Part shown: positions 1 to 7,917 of the stretch, in pieces
Position numbering within the stretch: the first letter of the stretch is position 1
How the letters are laid out: each line of letters opens with the position of its first letter
NCBI GenBank assembly: GCA_023394955.1
Contig: JAEWZY010000012.1
Location: 51,863 to 115,862 of the forward strand
DNA: 64,000 nucleotides
Source of the DNA: Bacillota bacterium
GTDB lineage: Bacteria; Bacillota; UBA4882; UBA8346
Direction: 5' to 3'
Notes under the pieces: model-generated
Seen by the model: the letters and a program-made list of their open reading frames with translations, nothing else
Databases searched by the model: none
Told to the model about the DNA's origin: nothing
Program-made: the position numbers and the translations under genes

Positions 1-55
1 CAATGCTTTTAGAAGCAATAATTATTATAGATATAACCTAAATTTTAAGTGTATT

Positions 56-790
56 TTAGAAACTCATTATTTTGAACTCTTTAAATTGAGAAGTAGCGTT
101 ATTGACTGTTGCATAAAGCCCAGCCTTACCAGCGCTAGTGATTTTAGCAGTATCACTTAATGTCCAAGATTCTAAAGGAATATCATCATCGTTAAGATAA
201 CCTTCAATTGTCACATCGCCGTTGGTCTCCGTTTTCACTTTAGCAGTAATTTTATACCATTTTGTATTATCAAAATCTGGAATAACGCAATCTGGAGCAA
301 CAGTAGTTCCAATAGTAGCATTATTTACTTTACTGTTACTCAGGTTAAGTTTTCCATCAGCCATTACCCGTAAAGCATAGAAATTGGCCTTATCTACCCA
401 TCGCACCAAAACTCCCGCACTTCCGGTAGTATCAGCTTTAACATAAGCCGATACCGAATAATCAGCCGATAAAGGACTATATGAATTTACAAGGTGAGGA
501 GTTTTGGAAACAGTAGCTGAGATCGATAAAACCCCGGAAGCCACATTACCTGAAACTATTCCGCCTGAAATATCAGAACTAGAAATATTTTCCGCAGTCC
601 ATTTTGAGGAATAAGTACTAAAAAACATAGCTGTATCTACAGTAAAATTCTCAATCAAGCCCGACGTTGGGTCCGATGTTGGCGACGGTCCCCCGTTATT
701 GCCGTTACTGCCGCCACCACAGCCGATAACTAGAAAGATAACCATAATAGTTAGTAAAACAATTAAGACTTTACTTTGCGTTGCTTTCAT
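56..790 (-). CDS. Secreted lipoprotein with LamG-like beta-sandwich domain
   Basis: Residues 1-24 form a lipoprotein signal peptide: a hydrophobic stretch ending in the lipobox LVIGC with Cys24 as lipidation site, then a Gly/Asn/Ser/Pro-rich linker (25-45). The remaining ~200 residues are rich in beta-strand and resemble the concanavalin-like domains attached to polysaccharide-degrading proteins (phrases such as VRWVDKANFYALRV and KITAKVKTETNG are typical of that fold). No catalytic motif is visible, so a surface carbohydrate-binding role is inferred. The start has AAAGGAGGA seven bases upstream. It is the last gene of the minus-strand polyuronate island, 79 bp after the PL7 lyase gene, and probably works with that enzyme at the cell surface. 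The exact substrate is not readable from the sequence. Confidence 0.7.
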   Translation of the reverse strand: MKATQSKVLIVLLTIMVIFLVIGCGGGSNGNNGGPSPTSDPTSGLIENFTVDTAMFFSTYSSKWTAENISSSDISGGIVSGNVASGVLSISATVSKTPHLVNSYSPLSADYSVSAYVKADTTGSAGVLVRWVDKANFYALRVMADGKLNLSNSKVNNATIGTTVAPDCVIPDFDNTKWYKITAKVKTETNGDVTIEGYLNDDDIPLESWTLSDTAKITSAGKAGLYATVNNATSQFKEFKIMSF

Positions 791-869
791 AATTTTTTCC
801 TCCTTTAAAATTCAATAGGGCTTTGAAAAATCCAAAATTAATGATATAAATTGCATTTTTACTACATCG

Positions 870-1646
870 TTACGTGGGATTTCCGATACTGGAGAAATAG
901 ATTGTCGCATCCTGGCCGGCCGTGTGATCTTGTGAATAAACTCCGGCTTTCCAATAGTTTTTCCAAGTCCAAAAACCGATATTAAACCCATTTAAAGTTG
1001 AATTTACTACATCATTAACATAAACATAAAGCTTACCGTTGGAAACTGTTACCTTAACAGTATTAAATTGTCCACTGGTTAGACCTGTTTTGAGTGTAAC
1101 TGTAGATGTGTTATTCCCGGCCTTATCGGTTTTATACTTTGCCTTTAAGGTTGCCCCCTGGGCAATAATTCTTAATAACGGTTTGTTCGGGCTGCCGGAT
1201 ACTAATTTGGGATCATCATGAATCTGCATCATAGTCTGCTCGGTCAAAGAAACATTATAAACTTTAAATCTACAAGTAAATGAGTGGGTGCCTGATACGG
1301 TCCAACCGGCATTTTTAGTTTGCCGCAGTTCCGAACGTCGATCTGAAGAATTGGGCGAAGTCCCGCCTCGATCACAATGAACCCGGAAAGCAATATAGCC
1401 GGAACTATCATAAAAATACCAATTTTCAAAGCCTGTTAAGTTAGTTTGTTCTAAGATGCCGCCACTATCAGATTCAGCAGGATACTGGAGTTTCCAAAAA
1501 CCCCCATCAAAATAATCCGATGCAAAAGCCATAGTCGTAAATTCTTCATCCGGCGCAACCGAAGGGTCTTTTTTTGAGGAATCACAACCAAGCGTAACCG
1601 AAACGAGTAATACTAAAATCAATAAAAAGACCAGCTTCTTTTTCAA
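870..1646 (-). CDS. PL7 family polyuronate (alginate) lyase, lipoprotein
   Basis: Carries the three signature motifs of polysaccharide lyase family 7: RSELR, QIH (within MMQIHDD) and YWKAGVYSQ, in the right order and near residues 105, 142 and 235. In characterised PL7 enzymes these supply the Arg, the Gln/His pair and the catalytic Tyr that cleave alginate by beta-elimination. A signal peptide ends in a VTLGC lipobox, so the enzyme should be anchored outside the membrane. Length (~258 aa) is usual for a single-domain PL7. I prefer a TTG start at 1646 because a GGGGTGAG ribosome binding site sits just upstream; the in-frame GTG at 1655 overlaps that site. PL7 is chiefly alginate-specific, but a related uronan cannot be excluded. 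Confidence 0.88.
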   Translation of the reverse strand: MKKKLVFLLILVLLVSVTLGCDSSKKDPSVAPDEEFTTMAFASDYFDGGFWKLQYPAESDSGGILEQTNLTGFENWYFYDSSGYIAFRVHCDRGGTSPNSSDRRSELRQTKNAGWTVSGTHSFTCRFKVYNVSLTEQTMMQIHDDPKLVSGSPNKPLLRIIAQGATLKAKYKTDKAGNNTSTVTLKTGLTSGQFNTVKVTVSNGKLYVYVNDVVNSTLNGFNIGFWTWKNYWKAGVYSQDHTAGQDATIYFSSIGNPT

Positions 1647-1694
1647 AAAACTCACCCCTTTGTAATCTAATTTTCCCAGTAACCCAATTTTTGC

Positions 1695-2369
1695 TTAATT
1701 GTGAGTTATCTTTAGATCATCAATATAGTAATATGACTTTTTCTCATTCGAGCCCGCCTTAAACTCGACTAACGTCGGTGTATTCGCTGGATTGATGACG
1801 GCGGCGTTGGTGACGGTTGGAGTTCCGTCGATACTGAGATTAAAGGTGTTATTGGCCCAGGTGACTTCAACGTCATACCATTTGTTTCTTTCATAATTCA
1901 TGACCGTTATGAAATCCGAGACGGTACGGTAACGCAGTTCTCCTTTACCGGTAAAAAGAATATCAATATAACGGTTGGTGCTGTTAGTTCCGTTTGCCAG
2001 AGTCAAGTATACGCTTTCACCGGTCCCGTCATCCGGTAAAAAGACCGAAACTTTATAGCCACCGCCGCCAGCCTTACTGGGGAAGGATTTTCTAACTATA
2101 GCAGCGCTTAAAGAACTATTATCAACTATCTTTAATGAATTTGGCGCCGATTTAAACTGCTCGGCGGAGATCAAGTAAAGTATGTTTGCTTCATCCCCCG
2201 AATTCGGTGGTCTAACACTCCATGCCGGATCAATTTGTTTTTCTAACACTCCCACAACCATACCGTCGAAGTTTTGTGTATACGGCTGTTCTTGACTATA
2301 ACCCATAGCATTCAAGAACAACATGGCTGCAATCGAAATGAAAGTTAAGTACCCTAAATACCTCTTCAA
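1695..2369 (-). CDS. Secreted carbohydrate-binding-like beta-sandwich protein
   Basis: 224 aa with an N-terminal signal peptide (hydrophobic residues 6-23, cleavage probably near GYSQ). The mature part is a predicted beta-sandwich: an opening FDG segment, WSVRPPNS, a KWYDVEVTWANNTFNLSIDG strand pair and a terminal YYYIDDLKITHN strand, which is the pattern of LamG-like or CBM-like domains found next to polysaccharide lyases. No active-site motif is seen. Translation probably starts at TTG with AAGGAGGGG seven bases upstream. It lies between the large secreted lyase and the PL7 lyase on the same strand, so a role in substrate binding outside the cell is inferred. Confidence 0.65.
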   Translation of the reverse strand: MKRYLGYLTFISIAAMLFLNAMGYSQEQPYTQNFDGMVVGVLEKQIDPAWSVRPPNSGDEANILYLISAEQFKSAPNSLKIVDNSSLSAAIVRKSFPSKAGGGGYKVSVFLPDDGTGESVYLTLANGTNSTNRYIDILFTGKGELRYRTVSDFITVMNYERNKWYDVEVTWANNTFNLSIDGTPTVTNAAVINPANTPTLVEFKAGSNEKKSYYYIDDLKITHN

Positions 2370-2455
2370 ATTGTTTCCCCTCCTTCAATCTTAATTAATC
2401 CTTGATTCCAGATGTGTTGCATACAGTTTCAAAATTAGCGTCCACCTCCCATTCT

Positions 2456-2488
2456 TTTGCCCAGACGGGTTTAACCCGTCTGGGCAAA
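2456..2488 (-). terminator. Stable hairpin after the large lyase gene
   Basis: Perfect 14-bp inverted repeat (TTTGCCCAGACGGG and its complement) with a loop of a few bases, 11 bp after the stop codon of the 999-aa lyase. There is no clear U-run on the minus strand, so it may be a weak terminator or an mRNA-stabilising hairpin between two genes of one transcript. Confidence 0.6.
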
Positions 2489-2498
2489 CGTATTTTGA

Positions 2499-5498
2499 TT
2501 AGAAGTTTAATCGATATTTAACACCTGGATCGGCCATAAAGGAGAATACTCCTTTAACGATTTCCATGGGTTCTTCCGATACCCACTGGCCGTCTTTTAA
2601 CATCTCCAGCGACTTAACTTTTCGTTTACTGAAATTAAGCACGACCGTATTTTCGGAGTCGCTTTTCACCTCGATATCTTTTTTCCGAACTGCTATTTGA
2701 AGTGTGCCGACATCACTAGCTGACTCCACGGTCAAATCGTTAATCTCAAACTTCCAATTACTGCCGGCAACAGTATTGCCCTTGCCGATCAAGACCTCGG
2801 CAGACCCGTCTTTTGCCGTTCTAACCATTGCCGCTACGGCGTTAGTTTCAATTTTACCCAGTTTCACCCGTATATTCTTGTTATAGTTAAAATAAACGAT
2901 ATCGTCCCCTTTGACGCTGGTGATCCGGTAGGCGCCGATCGGTTCCGGAAGCTGTTCCTTGCTAAACAACTGATATTGGAACGGAGTCACATTATACTTA
3001 AAATCATCTTTAACAGGCACCAATAATGAATTAAACAGAATTGACTTGCCTGATTTCCGGACGATCAAAGCCGGTACTTTCTCACCGCTAGGAACATCAT
3101 CGACCCGCGCCGCCACCATTCCGTAGCCGGAAATCACCTGGCTTTCATCCTTAGTTAACTGATTCAATTCGATTTTACCGTTATTATTCTCCCAGGTTAC
3201 TTGGAATTCACTGTTTGCCTTGGCGCCAGCCGGTCTTTCAAGATACTTATAGCCCGGTGTATCCGGAAGCTTAATCGGAATCATGTTGAAGTTTGACTTT
3301 AAAGCGCCATAGTTGTGATAAGCCCAATCCGCCGTATTATTTTGACTGGAAGTAATCCGGAAGAGATCAAAGAGATACCAGTCGCTTAACAAAACGGTCC
3401 GTTCCAGAAGCGATCCCGGATAACAACGATCATCCTGCATCCTGACGGCCTGAAACACCGGACCGCCGGAAAAATATAATACTTTCGCTTTACCGGAATA
3501 AATCTGATTGCGCTCGTTTAAGGCCACCGTATTATGGGCGATGGTTGATTTAAACCAGCCCTCGTGTTGGGGATCACGGTATCGAATCGAACCGGGATCC
3601 GGCGCCTGGTTGCGACCGTTGGCATAAATTTGGAGTCCCATCTTATCATAATGGCTATGACCACCGGCATAAGCCATCCCGTTCACCACTACGAAGTTTT
3701 CAATCCTATTATCGCGGCCACTTCTTAAAACCGCTTGACCGCTGGCCAGCAATCGGCTGGTAAGGGGCGGCAGATTTACTTCAGGCAGTTCCGCTATCCC
3801 GTATAATAAGGCATCGATTGATTTCCGGGAAGATTTTTTTAGAATCGGCACGATATAAGGATCCCGGGTATGACGGTAAGCCGACTCAAACAAATCGGCG
3901 CGGTCGTCTTCAAAGAGATTAACCACCCGCCCGTCATTGGTCGTCGGCAGTTCACCGGAAGGGTCTTGATAAACTATTGGAAATGTATACATCGAGCGAT
4001 AGGCCTCATTCTCAAACAAGTTTACCCCGCTGTGGATGGCCGCATCGGAAAGATCCTTCAAACAACGCATGGCATAATAATGATAGTGGCCCGATCCTTC
4101 GTACCACAATCCGTCTGCCGTAATACTGTTTTCCATCTGGAAGAAAAACCCGGAATCGATTTTATGTAGAGCATACAGCACATATTTCTTCTCTTTCAGC
4201 AAGAAGCCGATGACACCAATGCCCGAGTTATACCAGGCTTGATGATTATGGCGTCCTTCGTTCACCCTCATCAACAGTTGCGCGACCGGATGAAAAATTT
4301 TATTCTCAATTTCCCGGCGTTCGTTCTCTAAAAATTTGTCATATAATAAATCATAGGCCCAAGCCAACGGAATCACCCATTGGGCTTCATTGATGCTTTG
4401 GGCGGTTACCCTGCCGCCAGCTCCGGCCTTTTCACCCTCATTACCAGCCGAGTCATGCAACATATAAGTAAGGTATTTATCCTTGTAACCCAGTAAAATC
4501 TCTTTGGCCTTCCTAGCATAAGCTTCATTACCATCCAACCAATACATTAAACCCAGTGAACGGGCGGCCCGAGCAAATTCATAATGTTTGGCGGTAAGCT
4601 CATATGGGTATTTCGTATCGCCGACCTCATGGTAAAACCCGCCGCCGGTTTTAGGCAACTCGATTTTAGTATTCAGCCAGGCATCAGCGTTTAATCTAAG
4701 ATTATTGTACGCCTCTCGGGCCCAACCATACTTTTCCACTTTTGCCTTAGCTTCTTCCAATTCAGCTTTATTCACTAATAAACCAGGACGTTCAACTACC
4801 TCAAATGTAAAGGGAATCTCGTAAAGGACCTCATTCATCACCGATTCTTTGGTCAGTTGCATCCGATCAAAATACAATACGGTATCCGGCGCCGGACTAT
4901 TGCCCCAACCGGAAGAAGCGATTTTGATATAATCAATCTTATGCCACCCGGCTGGTTTTCGGGTAGGATTAAAAGCCGTCAACGGAATCTCGATTAATCT
5001 CCATCCGGTCCAATTGATGATGATATTGGTTTGATAATAGTTGTCTCTGCCAACTCCTGGTTCGGAATAAAGAGCAACTGCAAAACCAGCTTTGTTGGCG
5101 TTCTCAGAATAAACCCACATTGAAAAGTAAGAATATCTACTCCAGTCATGAGGTATTTTTTTAGTGACAATCCGGCTGTTAACAACAGTATTGGTCCATT
5201 TGCCCGAGGTCTTTCCCTGCTTCACGTATTTGTCCTCAAAAATCAGACCTTCCGATAAAGGAGCAAAATAACCAATATGAGTTGATTGATAATCTCCTAC
5301 ATGAAGATGGCCCACGGGCGGATTTTTAGGATCCAGTCCCGTCCTTTCGCCTGACTGATCATACCCGTACCACATTTTCTCTTCCGGCTCAAAATCGCTG
5401 ATCAGTAAGACATCATCGTTTTTTGCCGCATTTACCATAAAAAATGTCGAGCAGAACAACAAAACCAGCATTAAACCAAATAAAAATTTACGACACAT
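2499..5498 (-). CDS. Large secreted alginate-lyase / heparinase II-III type lyase (PL17-like)
   Basis: 999 aa. A signal peptide (1-24) is followed by an all-beta, CBM-like domain (about 28-215), an alpha/alpha-barrel of the alginate-lyase type (about 240-560) and a C-terminal heparinase II/III beta-sandwich (from ~585). Motifs fit this superfamily: RHNHQAWYN (416-424), matching the Asn-His pair of PL17 enzymes; GHYHYY (470-475), a Tyr/His-rich active-site stretch; GGHSHYDKMGL (612-622); and STIAHNTV (651-658). Family members are exo-type lyases releasing unsaturated uronates. At 999 aa it is longer than typical PL17 (~700-750 aa) because of the N-terminal binding domain. Start supported by GGAGGTG nine bases upstream. 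A LacI-type operator lies ~80 bp upstream. Other subfamilies (PL15, PL39, PL12) are possible. Confidence 0.8.
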   Translation of the reverse strand: MCRKFLFGLMLVLLFCSTFFMVNAAKNDDVLLISDFEPEEKMWYGYDQSGERTGLDPKNPPVGHLHVGDYQSTHIGYFAPLSEGLIFEDKYVKQGKTSGKWTNTVVNSRIVTKKIPHDWSRYSYFSMWVYSENANKAGFAVALYSEPGVGRDNYYQTNIIINWTGWRLIEIPLTAFNPTRKPAGWHKIDYIKIASSGWGNSPAPDTVLYFDRMQLTKESVMNEVLYEIPFTFEVVERPGLLVNKAELEEAKAKVEKYGWAREAYNNLRLNADAWLNTKIELPKTGGGFYHEVGDTKYPYELTAKHYEFARAARSLGLMYWLDGNEAYARKAKEILLGYKDKYLTYMLHDSAGNEGEKAGAGGRVTAQSINEAQWVIPLAWAYDLLYDKFLENERREIENKIFHPVAQLLMRVNEGRHNHQAWYNSGIGVIGFLLKEKKYVLYALHKIDSGFFFQMENSITADGLWYEGSGHYHYYAMRCLKDLSDAAIHSGVNLFENEAYRSMYTFPIVYQDPSGELPTTNDGRVVNLFEDDRADLFESAYRHTRDPYIVPILKKSSRKSIDALLYGIAELPEVNLPPLTSRLLASGQAVLRSGRDNRIENFVVVNGMAYAGGHSHYDKMGLQIYANGRNQAPDPGSIRYRDPQHEGWFKSTIAHNTVALNERNQIYSGKAKVLYFSGGPVFQAVRMQDDRCYPGSLLERTVLLSDWYLFDLFRITSSQNNTADWAYHNYGALKSNFNMIPIKLPDTPGYKYLERPAGAKANSEFQVTWENNNGKIELNQLTKDESQVISGYGMVAARVDDVPSGEKVPALIVRKSGKSILFNSLLVPVKDDFKYNVTPFQYQLFSKEQLPEPIGAYRITSVKGDDIVYFNYNKNIRVKLGKIETNAVAAMVRTAKDGSAEVLIGKGNTVAGSNWKFEINDLTVESASDVGTLQIAVRKKDIEVKSDSENTVVLNFSKRKVKSLEMLKDGQWVSEEPMEIVKGVFSFMADPGVKYRLNF

Positions 5499-5578
5499 TT
5501 TGTTGACACCTCCATCATTTTCATTACTTTACCCTTTATTTCAAGCAAGATAAAAGATAAATCTTGCTTTACTTTTCG

Positions 5579-5598
5579 TTGATAACACGTGTTAGCAA
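5579..5598. promoter_or_regulatory. LacI-type operator upstream of the secreted lyase
   Basis: Palindrome TTGATAACACGTGTTAGCAA with a perfect 12-bp core TAACACGTGTTA (5583-5594) and one mismatched pair in the outer arms. Nearly the same palindrome precedes the LacI-family gene at 23.3 kb. It sits ~80 bp before the lyase start and just after the truncated esterase, so it probably marks an internal promoter region for the depolymerase genes. Binding by the local LacI protein is inferred from the shared site. Confidence 0.65.
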
Positions 5599-5609
5599 AA
5601 AATAAAAAT

Positions 5610-5984
5610 TTAATACCCTTCCAACACCGGGGAGATTGCTTCATGGGTCAATCGGTATTCGATGTTTACGATATAACCTTCCTTAGCATATCCTATGATT
5701 TTACGTGCATGATCATTTTTACCGCTGTGGTTCCAACCACCTCCATGAATATAGATCGGGGCTGGTAGGGGGTTAGCGGGACTCTTTGGACAAACAAGAT
5801 CCAATTTCATGATCCGTTCCCCGCCTTTTTCAATGGGAAGATCGTGAAAATAAACCAGATCCGGCGGTAGGTCTTCCAAAATAATAAATGGATTTGGACC
5901 GTTGGCGGAAGCATTAACAGATAAACCTGATGCAAGCAGGTAAGCCATTAACAAGCAGTATAAAAGAATGCTGCTTCCTCTCAT
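5610..5984 (-). pseudogene. Truncated secreted alpha/beta-hydrolase (acetylesterase-like) N-terminus
   Basis: 124 aa: a signal peptide (1-26, NASANG cleavage region), then the start of an alpha/beta-hydrolase fold with the oxyanion-hole motif HGGGW (in YIHGGGWNHSGK) and the following strand VNIEYRLTHEA. Intact members of this esterase family run to ~280-320 aa and carry the GxSxG nucleophile and a His downstream; here the frame stops about ten residues after YRL and no continuation exists in any frame before the next gene, 111 bp away. The ribosome binding site (AAGGGA) and signal peptide are intact, so the fragment may still be translated and secreted, but without Ser, Asp or His catalytic residues it should have no esterase activity. 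It probably once removed acetyl groups from the polymer. Confidence 0.75.
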
Positions 5985-6026
5985 TATTGAGTCCCTTCTT
6001 TGGATAATCAGATTGATCTCAAAGCA

Positions 6027-7178
6027 TTAGAAATGCGGGCATTTACTCCATTTGCCGAGAGCTCTTAAGATTCCCTCAAAATAATAGTAGTCGCCCCAGA
6101 TTAAACAGCTGTCCATCCGTTGATTTACCGGTACGTGTTGCGCGCCGTGCAGAAGCAAAGCTGCATGTGGAGTCCCGATGGTAGTATAATTGTCGGTAAG
6201 TGATTCCAGCATGGCTAGGGCTTTCCGTTCGTACTTTTCTTTGACCGGTTCATCCTCGGTACATTTCGCCAGCTCGAATAGTCCGGAAGCCACCGGAGCC
6301 GCAGCCGACGAATCCCGATAAGTATTGGGGATATCAGGATGGTCGAAATCCCAGTAGGGAACGAGATCGTCCGGCAAATTGTTCAAAAAATAGTCGGCTG
6401 TTTTAAAAGCCGAAGTTTTAAATGGTCCGTGTCCGGTCATCAAATAGGCGTGAGCAAAACCGTATACCGCCCAAGCAAGCCCCCTTGACCAGCAAGATTT
6501 AGGGGCATACCCTTGGCCACCAAGCCAACACAAAAACTTACCGGTCTTTGGATCGTATTTAACCAGATGGGCGGTGCTTCCGTCTTCCCGCGTAAAATAT
6601 CTTTGGGCGCCGGTGGCTTCACTGAATCCAACGTTATAAAAACGCTTATCGCCGGTTTCCTCGAAAGCCCACCACATCAAAGCAATATTCATCATAGCGT
6701 CCACCGCTGAAGTAAAATTGTCCTTTTCATCATCTTGGGTACTGTGCCACTGAATGAGGCCGATATGGGGGTTAAGGCGCTTTGTGTAATAATCGGCCGC
6801 AGTCAAGGAAACTTCCTTGTAATGGGGATCGTTAATCAGATAATATCCTTTTAAATGAGACAGTCCAAGTAAAAAGCCAAGATCGTGAGTCCAGGTATCG
6901 GTTTTACGGTACTCAATCATAGCGGTCCACTTTTTAGCCCATTCCAGGTATTTTTCTTCTCCGGTAGCTTCATAGGCCAACCATAAAAGGCCAACCCAGT
7001 GCCCGTCACCCCATAAGCCTTTATTGGTAGCGTCAACTTTGCCGTCAGGCAGTGTAGATACGGGAAAAACATTCCCCAGCGGTTTCATTTGTTCAGCCAT
7101 CATCATAATTCGCGATAGACAAAACTCCACCGCTTTATTGAATTTTTCTTTTTGACCGGTTGTTAAATATTTACTCAT
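6027..7178 (-). CDS. GH88 family unsaturated uronyl hydrolase
   Basis: 383 aa, cytoplasmic (no signal peptide), alpha/alpha-barrel of glycoside hydrolase family 88. The two conserved Asp positions fit WTHDLGF and SAVDAMMN, and the family-typical GLWGDGHWVGLLWLAYEATGEEKY, WSRGLAWAVYGF and DSSAAAPVASGLFELA are all present. GH88 enzymes hydrolyse the unsaturated uronate left at the non-reducing end by lyases, which suits its place between lyase genes. The start chosen is ATG 7178 with GGGGAGGA six bases upstream; a longer 395-aa reading would place that site inside the gene. Since alginate is normally finished by exo-lyases alone, its presence hints at a mixed uronate-containing substrate. Confidence 0.85.
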   Translation of the reverse strand: MSKYLTTGQKEKFNKAVEFCLSRIMMMAEQMKPLGNVFPVSTLPDGKVDATNKGLWGDGHWVGLLWLAYEATGEEKYLEWAKKWTAMIEYRKTDTWTHDLGFLLGLSHLKGYYLINDPHYKEVSLTAADYYTKRLNPHIGLIQWHSTQDDEKDNFTSAVDAMMNIALMWWAFEETGDKRFYNVGFSEATGAQRYFTREDGSTAHLVKYDPKTGKFLCWLGGQGYAPKSCWSRGLAWAVYGFAHAYLMTGHGPFKTSAFKTADYFLNNLPDDLVPYWDFDHPDIPNTYRDSSAAAPVASGLFELAKCTEDEPVKEKYERKALAMLESLTDNYTTIGTPHAALLLHGAQHVPVNQRMDSCLIWGDYYYFEGILRALGKWSKCPHF

Positions 7179-7230
7179 CAAATGTCCTCCCCGTCCGTCT
7201 AAGAAATTTATCAAAGTTCTTCAACACATA

Positions 7231-7881
7231 TCAATATCCGGCGTTATCGGAAATTAAAATAATGGTTATCCGGCCCGGAAACTTCCTGCCATTATGGATA
7301 ATAGCCGTATAATTACAAAGGCGGTCCTTGGAATCGCAATCACTGCAAATACCGTTTTCCAGGCATGGAATTTTATGCGTATCCAATCTTTTAGCATTCA
7401 GCGGCGCCGCTATCTCTCTAATTCGCCGGAAAGCTTCTTCCAGATTATTGACGATCTTATTGGTTCCCGCAATGATAATTACATTGCGCGGACCGAAGAT
7501 CATCCCCGCCACCCGGTTACCCGTGCAGTCGCGATTAACCAGTTCCCCTGCGGAAGTAATGGCGTTACATCCGGTCACCAGGTAATCGGCGAGCATTCCT
7601 TGGCGCATAATTTCCACCCGGTCCGGGATAAACGGAAGCTTCTGATAGCGATCGAAAAACCGATACTTTGAAGAACGAAATACTTCCAAAAGCCCCATTT
7701 CATCTAAAACAGCCGACCCGCCAAGAGTGATGCTGGCCCCTGCCGGAATTAACTCTAGTAACTTTGTTTTAGCTTCATTTAAATCATCCACCAAGTGGAT
7801 GGTATAACCCGCTTTTTGAAGCGAGGGTATAATCCGTTCGGCCTTTTTGCGATCAAACCATTTTTTCACTTCATTCACCAT
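7231..7881 (-). CDS. LUD domain protein (LutC/YkgG-like)
   Basis: 216 aa, single LUD (formerly DUF162) domain: GASITLGGSAVLDEMGLLEV near the N-terminus, YLVTGCNAITSAGELVN in the middle and IIAGTNKIVNNLEEAFRRIREIAAPLNAKR near the end. A Cys-rich stretch follows (CLENGICSDCDSKDRLC), as in many stand-alone clostridial LUD proteins. LUD proteins in LutABC take part in lactate oxidation; stand-alone members have no defined reaction. No lutA or lutB is nearby, so its role in this sugar island is unclear. The ATG at 7881 has AGGAGG seven bases upstream; an upstream in-frame TTG is less likely. Confidence 0.8.
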   Translation of the reverse strand: MVNEVKKWFDRKKAERIIPSLQKAGYTIHLVDDLNEAKTKLLELIPAGASITLGGSAVLDEMGLLEVFRSSKYRFFDRYQKLPFIPDRVEIMRQGMLADYLVTGCNAITSAGELVNRDCTGNRVAGMIFGPRNVIIIAGTNKIVNNLEEAFRRIREIAAPLNAKRLDTHKIPCLENGICSDCDSKDRLCNYTAIIHNGRKFPGRITIILISDNAGY

Positions 7882-7917
7882 CAAACAACCTCCTGAAATA
7901 AAACCTGCGCCTTTTAA

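Noticed and set aside
7294..7671. 125-codon plus-strand ORF opposite the LUD gene
   Set aside because: Antisense shadow; the LUD reading has the domain motifs and a perfect ribosome binding site.
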